Below are positions 11,111 to 22,156 of a stretch of 64,000 bases of DNA, one piece after another; within the stretch, counting starts at the first letter, position 1; each line of letters starts with the position of its first letter. The DNA is taken from NCBI GenBank assembly GCA_964036275.1, contig OZ038433.1, positions 13,850,446-13,914,445 of the forward strand, read 5' to 3'. Source of the DNA: Litoditis marina (taxonomy: Eukaryota; Nematoda; Chromadorea; Rhabditida; Rhabditidae). Both the position numbers and the translations under genes were made by a program. The notes beneath the pieces are model-generated. The model had not been told where the DNA came from, made no database searches, and saw only the letters and a program-made list of their open reading frames with translations.

Positions 11111-11306
11111 ATCCCCGAAGGGAGGGGCCGTTCCCAGCAATAGTGCGATGCTGGGTCGACCCTCGAAGTGGAGCTAGCAAGCCAGCAACCACTTCTGGTC
11201 TCAAAAATCGGTTAACCTTAGAATTCCAGTGGAATTCATATCGAAGGTTAATTCGATAAGAACTTTTACTTAAACTTTGATCTTAGCCAAAAGGCCGAGA
11301 AGCGAT
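11111..11306 (-). ncRNA. U2 snRNA, unit 11
   Basis: No change noticed. Confidence 0.88.
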
Positions 11307-11512
11307 ACGAACTAAAATAATTGTTCGTATTCTATTCAGAGACGTCCGTACATAGTACTGGTAGAACGCCACTTACTAGTAAACTTACAGTTTTCACGTG
11401 AGCTCGAGCCTGAAGGTCACGTGCAGCCCATTAGACAATGTTTCTGTATCCCCTGCCAGTTTATAAAATCAACTATTCTCATCACTTCCCACATGGAGAT
11501 AGGGTTGCTTTC

Positions 11513-11631
11513 GCTTACGACCATACCACGTTGAAAATACGCCATCCCGTCCGATCTGGCAAGTCAAGCAACGTTGGGCCCGGTTAGTACTTGGATCGGA
11601 GACGGCTTGGGAATCCCGGGTGCCGTAAGCT
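11513..11631 (+). rRNA. 5S rRNA, unit 11
   Basis: No change noticed. Confidence 0.95.
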
Positions 11632-11722
11632 TTTTGCTCGATTTTTTCTGCTTATTTAGAAAACGAAACAAGATAAAGTACGTACGTCTCTTACATGCCT
11701 ACAATATGTCTACTTATTCTTT

Positions 11723-11818
11723 GGTTTAATAGCCCAAGTTTGAGGTGCTTTCTCATTCTGACCCAATTTACTTTGTGGCTCAGAGACATTTTGGAACGTT
11801 CTCTAGTAGGAGGACACT
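11723..11818 (+). ncRNA. SL RNA, unit 11
   Basis: No change noticed. Confidence 0.92.
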
Positions 11819-12191
11819 AATTACGAGTAAACTACAAGTAACTACAGTAGTCACGTGAAACGTGAACGAACTACAATAATTTAGCACCTTACCTCGAAAA
11901 AGTTAATATTTACTGTGGCACGGAATCCCGTGCCATGGGTTGGGATTTGGCGTTACAAAGTGCAAGCGCGGTTACAAAAGGAGGATTTGCTTACCACAGA
12001 GTAAGCAAAACGGAATTTCGCTGGAAAAAGTTGATAAAACAAAGTTTAAGAAGGAAATTTGATATGAAAACACTCGTTTTGACCCCTTTTTTCGACATAT
12101 GTTGAATATAATTTATTTTTGTGTCCATTTCGTTACTTTTTCAACTTATGATCTATAACTGGTACCCAACTAATTTTTGATCTACTTTTTT

Positions 12192-12387
12192 ATCCCCGAA
12201 GGGAGGGGCCGTTCCCAGCAATAGTGCGATGCTGGGTCGACCCTCGAAGTGGAGCTAGCAAGCCAGCAACCACTTCTGGTCTCAAAAATCGGTTAACCTT
12301 AGAATTCCAGTGGAATTCATATCGAAGGTTAATTCGATAAGAACTTTTACTTAAACTTTGATCTTAGCCAAAAGGCCGAGAAGCGAT
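12192..12387 (-). ncRNA. U2 snRNA, unit 12
   Basis: No change noticed. Confidence 0.88.
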
Positions 12388-12593
12388 ACGAACTAAAATA
12401 ATTGTTCGTATTCTATTCAGAGACGTCCGTACATAGTACTGGTAGAACGCCACTTACTAGTAAACTTACAGTTTTCACGTGAGCTCGAGCCTGAAGGTCA
12501 CGTGCAGCCCATTAGACAATGTTTCTGTATCCCCTGCCAGTTTATAAAATCAACTATTCTCATCACTTCCCACATGGAGATAGGGTTGCTTTC

Positions 12594-12712
12594 GCTTACG
12601 ACCATACCACGTTGAAAATACGCCATCCCGTCCGATCTGGCAAGTCAAGCAACGTTGGGCCCGGTTAGTACTTGGATCGGAGACGGCTTGGGAATCCCGG
12701 GTGCCGTAAGCT
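12594..12712 (+). rRNA. 5S rRNA, unit 12
   Basis: No change noticed. Confidence 0.95.
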
Positions 12713-12803
12713 TTTTGCTCGATTTTTTCTGCTTATTTAGAAAACGAAACAAGATAAAGTACGTACGTCTCTTACATGCCTACAATATGTCTACTTATTC
12801 TTT

Positions 12804-12899
12804 GGTTTAATAGCCCAAGTTTGAGGTGCTTTCTCATTCTGACCCAATTTACTTTGTGGCTCAGAGACATTTTGGAACGTTCTCTAGTAGGAGGACACT
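12804..12899 (+). ncRNA. SL RNA, unit 12
   Basis: No change noticed. Confidence 0.92.
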
Positions 12900-13272
12900 A
12901 ATTACGAGTAAACTACAAGTAACTACAGTAGTCACGTGAAACGTGAACGAACTACAATAATTTAGCACCTTACCTCGAAAAAGTTAATATTTACTGTGGC
13001 ACGGAATCCCGTGCCATGGGTTGGGATTTGGCGTTACAAAGTGCAAGCGCGGTTACAAAAGGAGGATTTGCTTACCACAGAGTAAGCAAAACGGAATTTC
13101 GCTGGAAAAAGTTGATAAAACAAAGTTTAAGAAGGAAATTTGATATGAAAACACTCGTTTTGACCCCTTTTTTCGACATATGTTGAATATAATTTATTTT
13201 TGTGTCCATTTCGTTACTTTTTCAACTTATGATCTATAACTGGTACCCAACTAATTTTTGATCTACTTTTTT

Positions 13273-13468
13273 ATCCCCGAAGGGAGGGGCCGTTCCCAGC
13301 AATAGTGCGATGCTGGGTCGACCCTCGAAGTGGAGCTAGCAAGCCAGCAACCACTTCTGGTCTCAAAAATCGGTTAACCTTAGAATTCCAGTGGAATTCA
13401 TATCGAAGGTTAATTCGATAAGAACTTTTACTTAAACTTTGATCTTAGCCAAAAGGCCGAGAAGCGAT
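13273..13468 (-). ncRNA. U2 snRNA, unit 13
   Basis: No change noticed. Confidence 0.88.
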
Positions 13469-13674
13469 ACGAACTAAAATAATTGTTCGTATTCTATTCA
13501 GAGACGTCCGTACATAGTACTGGTAGAACGCCACTTACTAGTAAACTTACAGTTTTCACGTGAGCTCGAGCCTGAAGGTCACGTGCAGCCCATTAGACAA
13601 TGTTTCTGTATCCCCTGCCAGTTTATAAAATCAACTATTCTCATCACTTCCCACATGGAGATAGGGTTGCTTTC

Positions 13675-13793
13675 GCTTACGACCATACCACGTTGAAAAT
13701 ACGCCATCCCGTCCGATCTGGCAAGTCAAGCAACGTTGGGCCCGGTTAGTACTTGGATCGGAGACGGCTTGGGAATCCCGGGTGCCGTAAGCT
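13675..13793 (+). rRNA. 5S rRNA, unit 13
   Basis: No change noticed. Confidence 0.95.
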
Positions 13794-13884
13794 TTTTGCT
13801 CGATTTTTTCTGCTTATTTAGAAAACGAAACAAGATAAAGTACGTACGTCTCTTACATGCCTACAATATGTCTACTTATTCTTT

Positions 13885-13980
13885 GGTTTAATAGCCCAAG
13901 TTTGAGGTGCTTTCTCATTCTGACCCAATTTACTTTGTGGCTCAGAGACATTTTGGAACGTTCTCTAGTAGGAGGACACT
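13885..13980 (+). ncRNA. SL RNA, unit 13
   Basis: No change noticed. Confidence 0.92.
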
Positions 13981-14353
13981 AATTACGAGTAAACTACAAG
14001 TAACTACAGTAGTCACGTGAAACGTGAACGAACTACAATAATTTAGCACCTTACCTCGAAAAAGTTAATTTTTACTGTGGCACGGAATCCCGTGCCATGG
14101 GTTGGGATTTGGCGTTACAAAGTGCAAGCGCGGTTACAAAAGGAGGATTTGCTTACCACAGAGTAAGCAAAACGGAATTTCGCTGGAAAAAGTTGATAAA
14201 ACAAAGTTTAAGAAGGAAATTTGATATGAAAACACTCGTTTTGACCCCTTTTTTCGACATATGTTGAATATAATTTATTTTTGTGTCCATTTCGTTACTT
14301 TTTCAACTTATGATCTATAACTGGTACCCAACTAATTTTTGATCTACTTTTTT

Positions 14354-14549
14354 ATCCCCGAAGGGAGGGGCCGTTCCCAGCAATAGTGCGATGCTGGGTC
14401 GACCCTCGAAGTGGAGCTAGCAAGCCAGCAACCACTTCTGGTCTCAAAAATCGGTTAACCTTAGAATTCCAGTGGAATTCATATCGAAGGTTAATTCGAT
14501 AAGAACTTTTACTTAAACTTTGATCTTAGCCAAAAGGCCGAGAAGCGAT
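14354..14549 (-). ncRNA. U2 snRNA, unit 14
   Basis: RNA body unchanged; the unit start reads GTTAATTTTT instead of GTTAATATTT. Confidence 0.88.
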
Positions 14550-14755
14550 ACGAACTAAAATAATTGTTCGTATTCTATTCAGAGACGTCCGTACATAGTA
14601 CTGGTAGAACGCCACTTACTAGTAAACTTACAGTTTTCACGTGAGCTCGAGCCTGAAGGTCACGTGCAGCCCATTAGACAATGTTTCTGTATCCCCTGCC
14701 AGTTTATAAAATCAACTAATCTCATCACTTCCCACATGGAGATAGGGTTGCTTTC

Positions 14756-14874
14756 GCTTACGACCATACCACGTTGAAAATACGCCATCCCGTCCGATCT
14801 GGCAAGTCAAGCAACGTTGGGCCCGGTTAGTACTTGGATCGGAGACGGCTTGGGAATCCCGGGTGCCGTAAGCT
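14756..14874 (+). rRNA. 5S rRNA, unit 14
   Basis: No change noticed. Confidence 0.95.
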
Positions 14875-14965
14875 TTTTGCTCGATTTTTTCTGCTTATTT
14901 AGAAAACGAAACAAGATAAAGTACGTACGTCTCTTACATGCCTACAATATGTCTACTTATTCTTT

Positions 14966-15061
14966 GGTTTAATAGCCCACGTTTGAGGTGCTTTCTCATT
15001 CTGACCCAATTTACTTTGTGGCTCAGAGACATTTTGGAACGTTCTCTAGTAGGAGGACACT
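14966..15061 (+). ncRNA. SL RNA, unit 14 (exon variant)
   Basis: Exon position 15 is C instead of A (CCCACG for CCCAAG). This is the only SL exon change seen in the array, so this copy would donate a distinguishable leader if expressed. Confidence 0.9.
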
Positions 15062-15434
15062 AATTACGAGTAAACTACAAGTAACTACAGTAGTCACGTG
15101 AAACGTGAACGAACTACAATAATTTAGCACCTTACCTCGAAAAAGTTAATATTTACTGTGGCACGGAATCCCGTGCCATGGGTTGGGATTTGGCGTTACA
15201 AAGTGCAAGCGCGGTTACAAAAGGAGGATTTGCTTACCACAGAGTAAGCAAAACGGAATTTCGCTGGAAAAAGTTGATAAAACAAAGTTTAAGAAGGAAA
15301 TTTGATATGAAAACACTCGTTTTGACCCCTTTTTTCGACATATGTTGAATATAATTTATTTTTGTGTCCATTTCGTTACTTTTTCAACTTATGATCTATA
15401 ACTGGTACCCAACTAATTTTTGATCTACTTTTTT

Positions 15435-15630
15435 ATCCCCGAAGGGAGGGGCCGTTCCCAGCAATAGTGCGATGCTGGGTCGACCCTCGAAGTGGAGCTA
15501 GCAAGCCAGCAACCACTTCTGGTCTCAAAAATCGGTTAACCTTAGAATTCCAGTGGAATTCATATCGAAGGTTAATTCGATAAGAACTTTTACTTAAACT
15601 TTGATCTTAGCCAAAAGGCCGAGAAGCGAT
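15435..15630 (-). ncRNA. U2 snRNA, unit 15
   Basis: No change noticed. Confidence 0.88.
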
Positions 15631-15836
15631 ACGAACTAAAATAATTGTTCGTATTCTATTCAGAGACGTCCGTACATAGTACTGGTAGAACGCCACTTAC
15701 TAGTAAACTTACAGTTTTCACGTGAGCTCGAGCCTGAAGGTCACGTGCAGCCCATTAGACAATGTTTCTGTATCCCCTGCCAGTTTATAAAATCAACTAA
15801 TCTCATCACTTCCCACATGGAGATAGGGTTGCTTTC

Positions 15837-15955
15837 GCTTACGACCATACCACGTTGAAAATACGCCATCCCGTCCGATCTGGCAAGTCAAGCAACGTTG
15901 GGCCCGGTTAGTACTTGGATCGGAGACGGCTTGGGAATCCCGGGTGCCGTAAGCT
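15837..15955 (+). rRNA. 5S rRNA, unit 15
   Basis: No change noticed. Confidence 0.95.
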
Positions 15956-16046
15956 TTTTGCTCGATTTTTTCTGCTTATTTAGAAAACGAAACAAGATAA
16001 AGTACGTACGTCTCTTACATGCCTACAATATGTCTACTTATTCTTT

Positions 16047-16142
16047 GGTTTAATAGCCCAAGTTTGAGGTGCTTTCTCATTCTGACCCAATTTACTTTGT
16101 GGCTCAGAGACATTTTGGAACGTTCTCTAGTAGGAGGACACT
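16047..16142 (+). ncRNA. SL RNA, unit 15
   Basis: No change noticed. Confidence 0.92.
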
Positions 16143-16515
16143 AATTACGAGTAAACTACAAGTAACTACAGTAGTCACGTGAAACGTGAACGAACTACAA
16201 TAATTTAGCACCTTACCTCGAAAAAGTTAATATTTACTGTGGCACGGAATCCCGTGCCATGGGTTGGGATTTGGCGTTACAAAGTGCAAGCGCGGTTACA
16301 AAAGGAGGATTTGCTTACCACAGAGTAAGCAAAACGGAATTTCGCTGGAAAAAGTTGATAAAACAAAGTTTAAGAAGGAAATTTGATATGAAAACACTCG
16401 TTTTGACCCCTTTTTTCGACATATGTTGAATATAATTTATTTTTGTGTCCATTTCGTTACTTTTTCAACTTATGATCTATAACTGGTACCCAACTAATTT
16501 TTGATCTACTTTTTT

Positions 16516-16711
16516 ATCCCCGAAGGGAGGGGCCGTTCCCAGCAATAGTGCGATGCTGGGTCGACCCTCGAAGTGGAGCTAGCAAGCCAGCAACCACTTC
16601 TGGTCTCAAAAATCGGTTAACCTTAGAATTCCAGTGGAATTCATATCGAAGGTTAATTCGATAAGAACTTTTACTTAAACTTTGATCTTAGCCAAAAGGC
16701 CGAGAAGCGAT
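16516..16711 (-). ncRNA. U2 snRNA, unit 16
   Basis: No change noticed. Confidence 0.88.
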
Positions 16712-16917
16712 ACGAACTAAAATAATTGTTCGTATTCTATTCAGAGACGTCCGTACATAGTACTGGTAGAACGCCACTTACTAGTAAACTTACAGTTTTC
16801 ACGTGAGCTCGAGCCTGAAGGTCACGTGCAGCCCATTAGACAATGTTTCTGTATCCCCTGCCAGTTTATAAAATCAACTAATCTCATCACTTCCCACATG
16901 GAGATAGGGTTGCTTTC

Positions 16918-17036
16918 GCTTACGACCATACCACGTTGAAAATACGCCATCCCGTCCGATCTGGCAAGTCAAGCAACGTTGGGCCCGGTTAGTACTTGGA
17001 TCGGAGACGGCTTGGGAATCCCGGGTGCCGTAAGCT
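16918..17036 (+). rRNA. 5S rRNA, unit 16
   Basis: No change noticed. Confidence 0.95.
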
Positions 17037-17127
17037 TTTTGCTCGATTTTTTCTGCTTATTTAGAAAACGAAACAAGATAAAGTACGTACGTCTCTTACA
17101 TGCCTACAATATGTCTACTTATTCTTT

Positions 17128-17223
17128 GGTTTAATAGCCCAAGTTTGAGGTGCTTTCTCATTCTGACCCAATTTACTTTGTGGCTCAGAGACATTTTGGA
17201 ACGTTCTCTAGTAGGAGGACACT
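17128..17223 (+). ncRNA. SL RNA, unit 16
   Basis: No change noticed. Confidence 0.92.
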
Positions 17224-17596
17224 AATTACGAGTAAACTACAAGTAACTACAGTAGTCACGTGAAACGTGAACGAACTACAATAATTTAGCACCTTACCTC
17301 GAAAAAGTTAATATTTACTGTGGCACGGAATCCCGTGCCATGGGTTGGGATTTGGCGTTACAAAGTGCAAGCGCGGTTACAAAAGGAGGATTTGCTTACC
17401 ACAGAGTAAGCAAAACGGAATTTCGCTGGAAAAAGTTGATAAAACAAAGTTTAAGAAGGAAATTTGATATGAAAACACTCGTTTTGACCCCTTTTTTCGA
17501 CATATGTTGAATATAATTTATTTTTGTGTCCATTTCGTTACTTTTTCAACTTATGATCTATAACTGGTACCCAACTAATTTTTGATCTACTTTTTT

Positions 17597-17791
17597 ATCC
17601 CCGAAGGGAGGGGCCGTTCCCAGCAATAGTGCGATGCTGGGTCGACCCTCGAAGTGGAGCTAGCAAGCCAGCAACCACTTCTGGTCTCAAAAATCGGTTA
17701 ACCTTAGAATTCCAGTGGAATTCATATCGAAGGTTAATTCGATAAGAACTGACACAAATGAATGATCTGAGCCAAAAGGCCGAGAAGCGAT
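17597..17791 (-). ncRNA. U2 snRNA, diverged edge copy, unit 17
   Basis: The body and Sm site match the array, but the region after GAUC reads AUUCAUUUGUGUCA, the canonical 14-nt length with another sequence (17750–17763). The stem I side has GCUCAGAUC for GCUAAGAUC. It may be an inactive edge copy or a different U2 variant. Confidence 0.75.
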
Positions 17792-17997
17792 ACAAACTAA
17801 AATAATTGTTCGTATTCTATTCAGAGACGTCCGTACATAGTACTGGTAAAACGCCACTTACTAGTAAACTTACAGTTATCACGTGAATTTGAGCGTGGAG
17901 GTCACGCGCAGCCTATCAGACAATGTTTCTGTATCCCCTGACAGTTTATAAAATCCACTATTCCCATCACTTCCCACATGGAGATAGGTCTGCTTTC

Positions 17998-18116
17998 GCT
18001 TACGACCATACCACGTTGAAAATACGCCATCCCGTCCGATCTGGCAAGCCAAGCAACGTTGGGCCCGGTTAGTACTTGGATCGGAGACGGCTTGGGAATC
18101 CCGGGTGCCGTAAGCT
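17998..18116 (+). rRNA. 5S rRNA, unit 17
   Basis: One change noticed (AAGCC for AAGTC), although the flanks have many. The control block is intact, so it may still be functional. Confidence 0.9.
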
Positions 18117-18207
18117 TTTTGCTCGCTTTTTGCTGCTTATTTGGAAAACGAAACAAGGTTAAGTACGTACGTCTCTTACATCCCTACAATATGTCTACTT
18201 ATTCTTT

Positions 18208-18303
18208 GGTTTAATAGCCCAAGTTTGAGGTGCTTTCTCATTCTGACCCAATTTACTTTGTGGCTCAGACACATTTTGGAACGTTCTCCAGTAGGAGGAC
18301 ACT
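18208..18303 (+). ncRNA. SL RNA, unit 17
   Basis: Exon, donor and Sm site are unchanged. Two intron-half changes were noticed: CAGACACATT for CAGAGACATT, and CTCCAG for CTCTAG in the last loop. Confidence 0.87.
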
Positions 18304-18679
18304 GATTACGACTAAACTACAATTAACTACAGTAGTCACGTGAGACGTGACCAAACTACAGAAATTTAGCACTTTATCTCGAAAAAAGTTGATATTTACT
18401 GTGGCACGGAGATCCGTGCCATGGGTTGGGATTTGGCGTTACAAAGTGCAGGCGCGGTTACAAAAAGAGGATTTGCTTACCACAGAGTAAGCAAAACGGA
18501 ATTTCGCTGCAAAAAGTTGATAAAACAAAGTTTAAAAAGGAAATTTGATATGAAAACACTTGTTTTTGAACCTTTTTTTGACATATGTGCAATATAAACT
18601 ATTTTTGTGTCCATTTCGTAACTTTTTCAAAATTTGATCTATAACTGGTACCCAACTCATTTTTGATCTACTTTTTTTT

Positions 18680-18871
18680 ATCCCCGAAGGGAGGGGCCGT
18701 TCCCAGCAATAGTGCAATGCTGGGTCGACCCTCGAAGTGGAGCTAGCAAGCCAGCAACCACTTCTGGTCTCAAAAATCAGTTAACCTTTTGAATTCCGGT
18801 GGAATTCATATCGAAGGTTAATTCGATAAGAACTGAAACTAACAAATGATCTGAGCCAAAAGGCCGAGAAG
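18680..18871 (-). pseudogene. U2 snRNA, 5'-truncated copy at the array edge (unit 18)
   Basis: Only the first four bases of the U2 5' end (AUCG) and its promoter are missing. The sequence breaks at CTTCTCGG into an A-run and then the inverted repeat of the retroelement. The region after GAUC is AUUUGUUAGUUUCA (18834–18847), a third version, containing GUUAGU but no GUAGUA. Stems III and IV persist. Confidence 0.8.
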
Positions 18872-18884
18872 AAAAAAAAATATT

Positions 18885-19023
18885 TCCTCATACGGGTACC
18901 CCCACAAACACGGTGGGCACCTGCCGGGGCAGGGTAAAAATCCCCCCTTCCTCCCCTCGTGGGTCACGGGTTCGGTCATCGGGTCATAAGGATTTAAGGC
19001 ACAGCAGAATCACGGGAAAGTCC
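18885..19023 (+). repeat. Left terminal inverted repeat
   Basis: Begins TCCTCATACGGGTACCCC and pairs with 25350–25484 with a few mismatches and small gaps. It abuts the truncated U2 gene through an A-run. Confidence 0.85.
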
Positions 19024-19194
19024 TCATTCTCACCACGTTTCCCGCTTGAGTTGTTTCTCTTGCAATACTGGACGTGAGTTACGGTCTGTATTGTACAAAA
19101 GCTCGCAGAGAGTGGATCGATGAGTCTTAAGATAAGGGTAGTGTAACAATGTGTTGTGGAATGCTTGATTTTGATTTTTCCTAGTAATAACACT

Positions 19195-19211
19195 GACTTG
19201 GTTAGGTAGTC
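19195..19211 (-). repeat. Subterminal inverted motif, left
   Basis: On the minus strand this reads GACTACCTAACCAAGTC, identical to 25143–25159. A one-mismatch copy lies at 25288–25304. Repeated subterminal motifs in opposite orientation are typical of transposase-bound DNA elements. Confidence 0.6.
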
Positions 19212-19257
19212 AATTGTATGTTATGTGAAAATCGTTATCAATCCTATTGAGTATTAG

Positions 19258-20965
19258 TTAAATCTCCATTTCATCATTGGAGTTGAATAGTGGTTTGGGT
19301 TCCAGCAAGTTCATAGTAGTTATCTTTTTCCATTTCGCACCTTTCAAGGTTACGGCCGGAATGAATCTTGCTCTGATCTCATAGTTATCTCCATGAATGT
19401 GTTTCCAGTATATGTTCTTGCTGTATTCGAGTACTGTAGCTGTAACTACCTTGACTAGAATTTTGTTGTACTGGCGCGAAATGCCTAACGCTCTCGTCGC
19501 CATGTCGTTCTCGGGTCTCCAGTTACCTAAGGACCCAACTACAATAGGAAGTTGATGTACTTTGTAGCCTTTCAACTCGTAGTCGGCTTGAATTCCGAGA
19601 TACTTGTCAATCTTCCTTTGATATGCTGTTTGCATAGCTATTTCCCTGTTCTCGAAGGGGCAGGTTACATCTGATATAATGACTTCCTTCTTAGTATCAT
19701 CAAATAACATAATGTCGGGTCGCTGCCTATTTGCAGTTTCTCCAGACTGTCTGTCCACTGTTAGTCTGAGATGCTTTTTGTCACCCTCTCTTATACCTTG
19801 GACCACTCTCTGTAGAACACTGTCGTGTCTATCGGAAATGAGGGTTCCCATGTGTACTTTGCACTGGTTGAGCACGTGCATAAGTCACTCGACCTCGTGG
19901 TCACATCTTCTACACGTTTTGTCTGCATCTTTTTCATACTGGATCACGGACCCTTTCAGTCTCGAAATTCCAAGTCTGGCTTGGTGTACAAATGCCTTAG
20001 AACTGTAACTCAGCATTCCACCATCTTTAACAAATTTATTGTTGCGTGAGTCTCTAGCTACAACTTCACTGACTTTTCCCATAGCAATATATTCGGAATG
20101 AAAGTTCTTCGTTATGTGCTCTTGCACGCAGCTCCGTAGTTTCAAGTAGAGAGTTTTCACTTGTTTTCTAGTAATCACAAGCTCAGGTCCGATATCTGTA
20201 GCTTGTAGTTTGAGCTTCAGGTCACCATCCTCCCAAATGAACTCGAACATGTGCAGCTGTTTTCGTAGATGTGCTGTAGCTTCGCTCATTCTCGAGAACA
20301 CGTTATACACGTTGTCAGATTTCTTGACGTCTTTTCTGTTCAAGTAGTCGACAAAGTCTAGTTCGCTAGTGGTTGACTTGTCTTTGTAGTAACGTCTAGT
20401 AGTAGATAGTAGGAAGTCCCAAAACATTTTAATAATGTATGGATCATCCGACCACAATCTTTTCAAATTGGAGACTATATTTCCAATCATCATGGTAGTT
20501 TTCGGGCAAAGTACACCCAAACCACCTTTCTTGATAGGCATTTGCACGTAGTCCCGTGGACCCCCTTTAATAGGTATGTTGTGAATTGTTCTAGCTGCAT
20601 CCATAACATTGCTAGAAAATTCGTTCATTTCTTTAACAAGTGGCGTTGCATTGCTGCCAATATATGTTACCTTGGGTAATATGAAAGTTTTTATTGCATC
20701 CAATTTTTGGTGTGCTTGCAATTTACTTTCCGTTATTTTTCGCAGATCTGAACTGCTTTTCTTGAAGATGTCGACGCAACTTGTCTTGTGTTTTGCGTTC
20801 ACTTGAACACCAAGATATTTGTAGCTTGTAGTGTGATCAATCAGACGAATAGGCTCGTTTCTAATAGTTGCGGGGTGTGGTATTGCACCTTTCCCTTATG
20901 AATTGTTAGGGTTGCACACTTTCTTGGTTTGAAAACCAAATTGAGTTTTTGTGCCTGATTGTCTA
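19258..20965 (-). pseudogene. C-terminal half of the retroelement polyprotein: RT thumb, CCHC finger, restriction-like endonuclease
   Basis: This continues the reverse transcriptase cut at 22,160. Early residues include LNLVFKPRKC, then YKYLGVQVNAKH. The finger CRRC…H-x4-C spans an in-frame TGA at 19,882–19,884. The endonuclease core follows as RPDIMLFDD and VIISDVTCPFE, which fits the R2/NeSL restriction-like type and would nick the target DNA. A one-base frameshift near 20,865 also breaks the frame. Family placement rests on domain order and motifs read by eye. Confidence 0.75.
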
Positions 20966-21108
20966 GTAATAATAATAAACTTTATCAGTATAGTGATGGA
21001 CAAACAAAGAGTTACGAATTTAAACCATATGAACTGATATTTGAGAAAATAAAGAAAAAGAAAAACTAGTACATACGCAAGTTGCTAATTTGTTGATACT
21101 ACTGAAAC

Positions 21109-22080
21109 TCAGTGAGAAGACCGAGATGGAAAGGGTACCCAAGATTGATTGATGTTAAACCGGAAACCATAGCGATCAAAGTACACGTCAGATACAATTG
21201 GGGCCAGATGAGGGGTCAATTGATAGCAACCATGGAAACAGCTGTAACGTTCACGCATGGAAACACCACTCAGGTGCATATTATACCACATGTCAACATT
21301 GTCATTTACACATTTCAAAGAAACATCATCGAGAGCATCATGGAACGGTGGAGGGTCGATTATGGATGGTGAATCACACATAGGAGAAGGATCATCAGAT
21401 ATTTGTGTAACTTCAACAGGGACGGGACTTTGGATAGCAGGTTGATCATCAAAATGGGTTGAACGAGGAGATATAGAGTTTGGAGATGGAAATGCTGAGA
21501 CAAGATTGGAAACGACATTTCTAGTTTGTTCAACTAACTCCATTTCATTCGGCAGAATAGGATCGGCAGACGGTGCTGGTGTTGTAGTTTGGTCGGTGAC
21601 CTCAGCTCGGGCGGCGTCTCGTTTCGATTGTCTGGCGAGGAATCCGGCCTTCCGCTGTTCCGGAGTCTCGAACTTTCGAACATGAAAAGTTGACATAGAA
21701 GCATCAGATTTCATAGCAGTAGATAGATCTATTAGACGAGGAAACGGAATACCATCTTTGATAGATACTTTGAGTGGACGAGGTAAACCATCTTGACGAG
21801 GTTTACCCAAACGGTGAAGAATGGAAATATTAGATGGAGAGACGGATACCAAATTGAAAACTGCATTCACCTTTTTCTTTGTTGAAGAATTCTCTGGTAG
21901 ACCATAAATAGTGAGACAGCGACGATCATTGAAGTGGTGGAGTTGGGATTGAATAATAGTGGGTAGAGATTGGGTCAGAGAGTCGAGTTTGTCGTTGAGT
22001 GTTTTGATTTCACTCAAAAGGGTGGAAAAATGGGTTCGAAGTGGTACCATTTTTGGACGAGGCGATGGCATAATAATCAA
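21109..22080 (-). CDS. ORF1-like (gag-type) protein of the nested retroelement
   Basis: Predicts 323 intact residues, starting MIIMPSPRPKMVPLR. An early coiled-coil-prone stretch (LLSEIKTLNDKLDSL) precedes LTIYGLPENSSTKKK, then HRLGKPR and RPLKVSIKDG. This recalls the RNA-binding ORF1 proteins of CR1/L1-type retrotransposons. The C-terminal third is low in complexity, rich in Pro and Ser. The intact frame suggests recent insertion. It would bind element RNA and depend on another element for reverse transcription. Confidence 0.6.
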   Translation of the reverse strand: MIIMPSPRPKMVPLRTHFSTLLSEIKTLNDKLDSLTQSLPTIIQSQLHHFNDRRCLTIYGLPENSSTKKKVNAVFNLVSVSPSNISILHRLGKPRQDGLPRPLKVSIKDGIPFPRLIDLSTAMKSDASMSTFHVRKFETPEQRKAGFLARQSKRDAARAEVTDQTTTPAPSADPILPNEMELVEQTRNVVSNLVSAFPSPNSISPRSTHFDDQPAIQSPVPVEVTQISDDPSPMCDSPSIIDPPPFHDALDDVSLKCVNDNVDMWYNMHLSGVSMRERYSCFHGCYQLTPHLAPIVSDVYFDRYGFRFNINQSWVPFPSRSSH

Positions 22081-22105
22081 TCGAGAGGGGTCACCTCACA
22101 CGACC

Positions 22106-22156
22106 GACACAAATGGTGGAATGACACAAATGGTGGAATGACACAAATGGTGGAAT
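22106..22156 (-). repeat. Three tandem 17-bp units at the 5' end of the nested element
   Basis: GACACAAATGGTGGAAT is repeated three times on the + strand, upstream of ORF1. Short 5' monomers can act as promoters in non-LTR elements; that role here is inferred. Confidence 0.7.

Larger units (their letters stand above)
1..18871. repeat. Tandem array of 1,081-bp 5S rRNA–SL RNA–U2 snRNA units
   Basis: Seventeen full units and one partial unit follow head to tail. Units begin at 1, 1083, 2164, 3245, 4326, 5408, 6489, 7570, 8651, 9732, 10813, 11894, 12975, 14056, 15137, 16218, 17299 and 18379. Units 1–16 differ by only a few bases each. Unit 17 and the broken unit 18 are clearly more diverged, as expected at an array edge. 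Within a unit the order is hairpin-rich spacer, U2 (-), short spacer, 5S (+), SL RNA (+). C. elegans has a 5S–SL1 tandem repeat of about 1 kb; the U2 gene is the extra member here. The array continues beyond the left edge of the window. Confidence 0.97.

Noticed and set aside
17595..18717. Short minus-strand open frames in the array edge units
   Set aside because: They overlap U2, 5S and spacer sequence and exist only because the diverged units lost stop codons.
1..18871. Regular repeats resembling a CRISPR-like array
   Set aside because: The period is 1,081 bp, the whole unit is repeated including genes, and the organism is a nematode.
18872..18880. A-run at the U2/element junction as the retroelement's poly(A) tail
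   Set aside because: The element is on the minus strand, so its tail would appear as T on the plus strand; the A-run has the wrong polarity.
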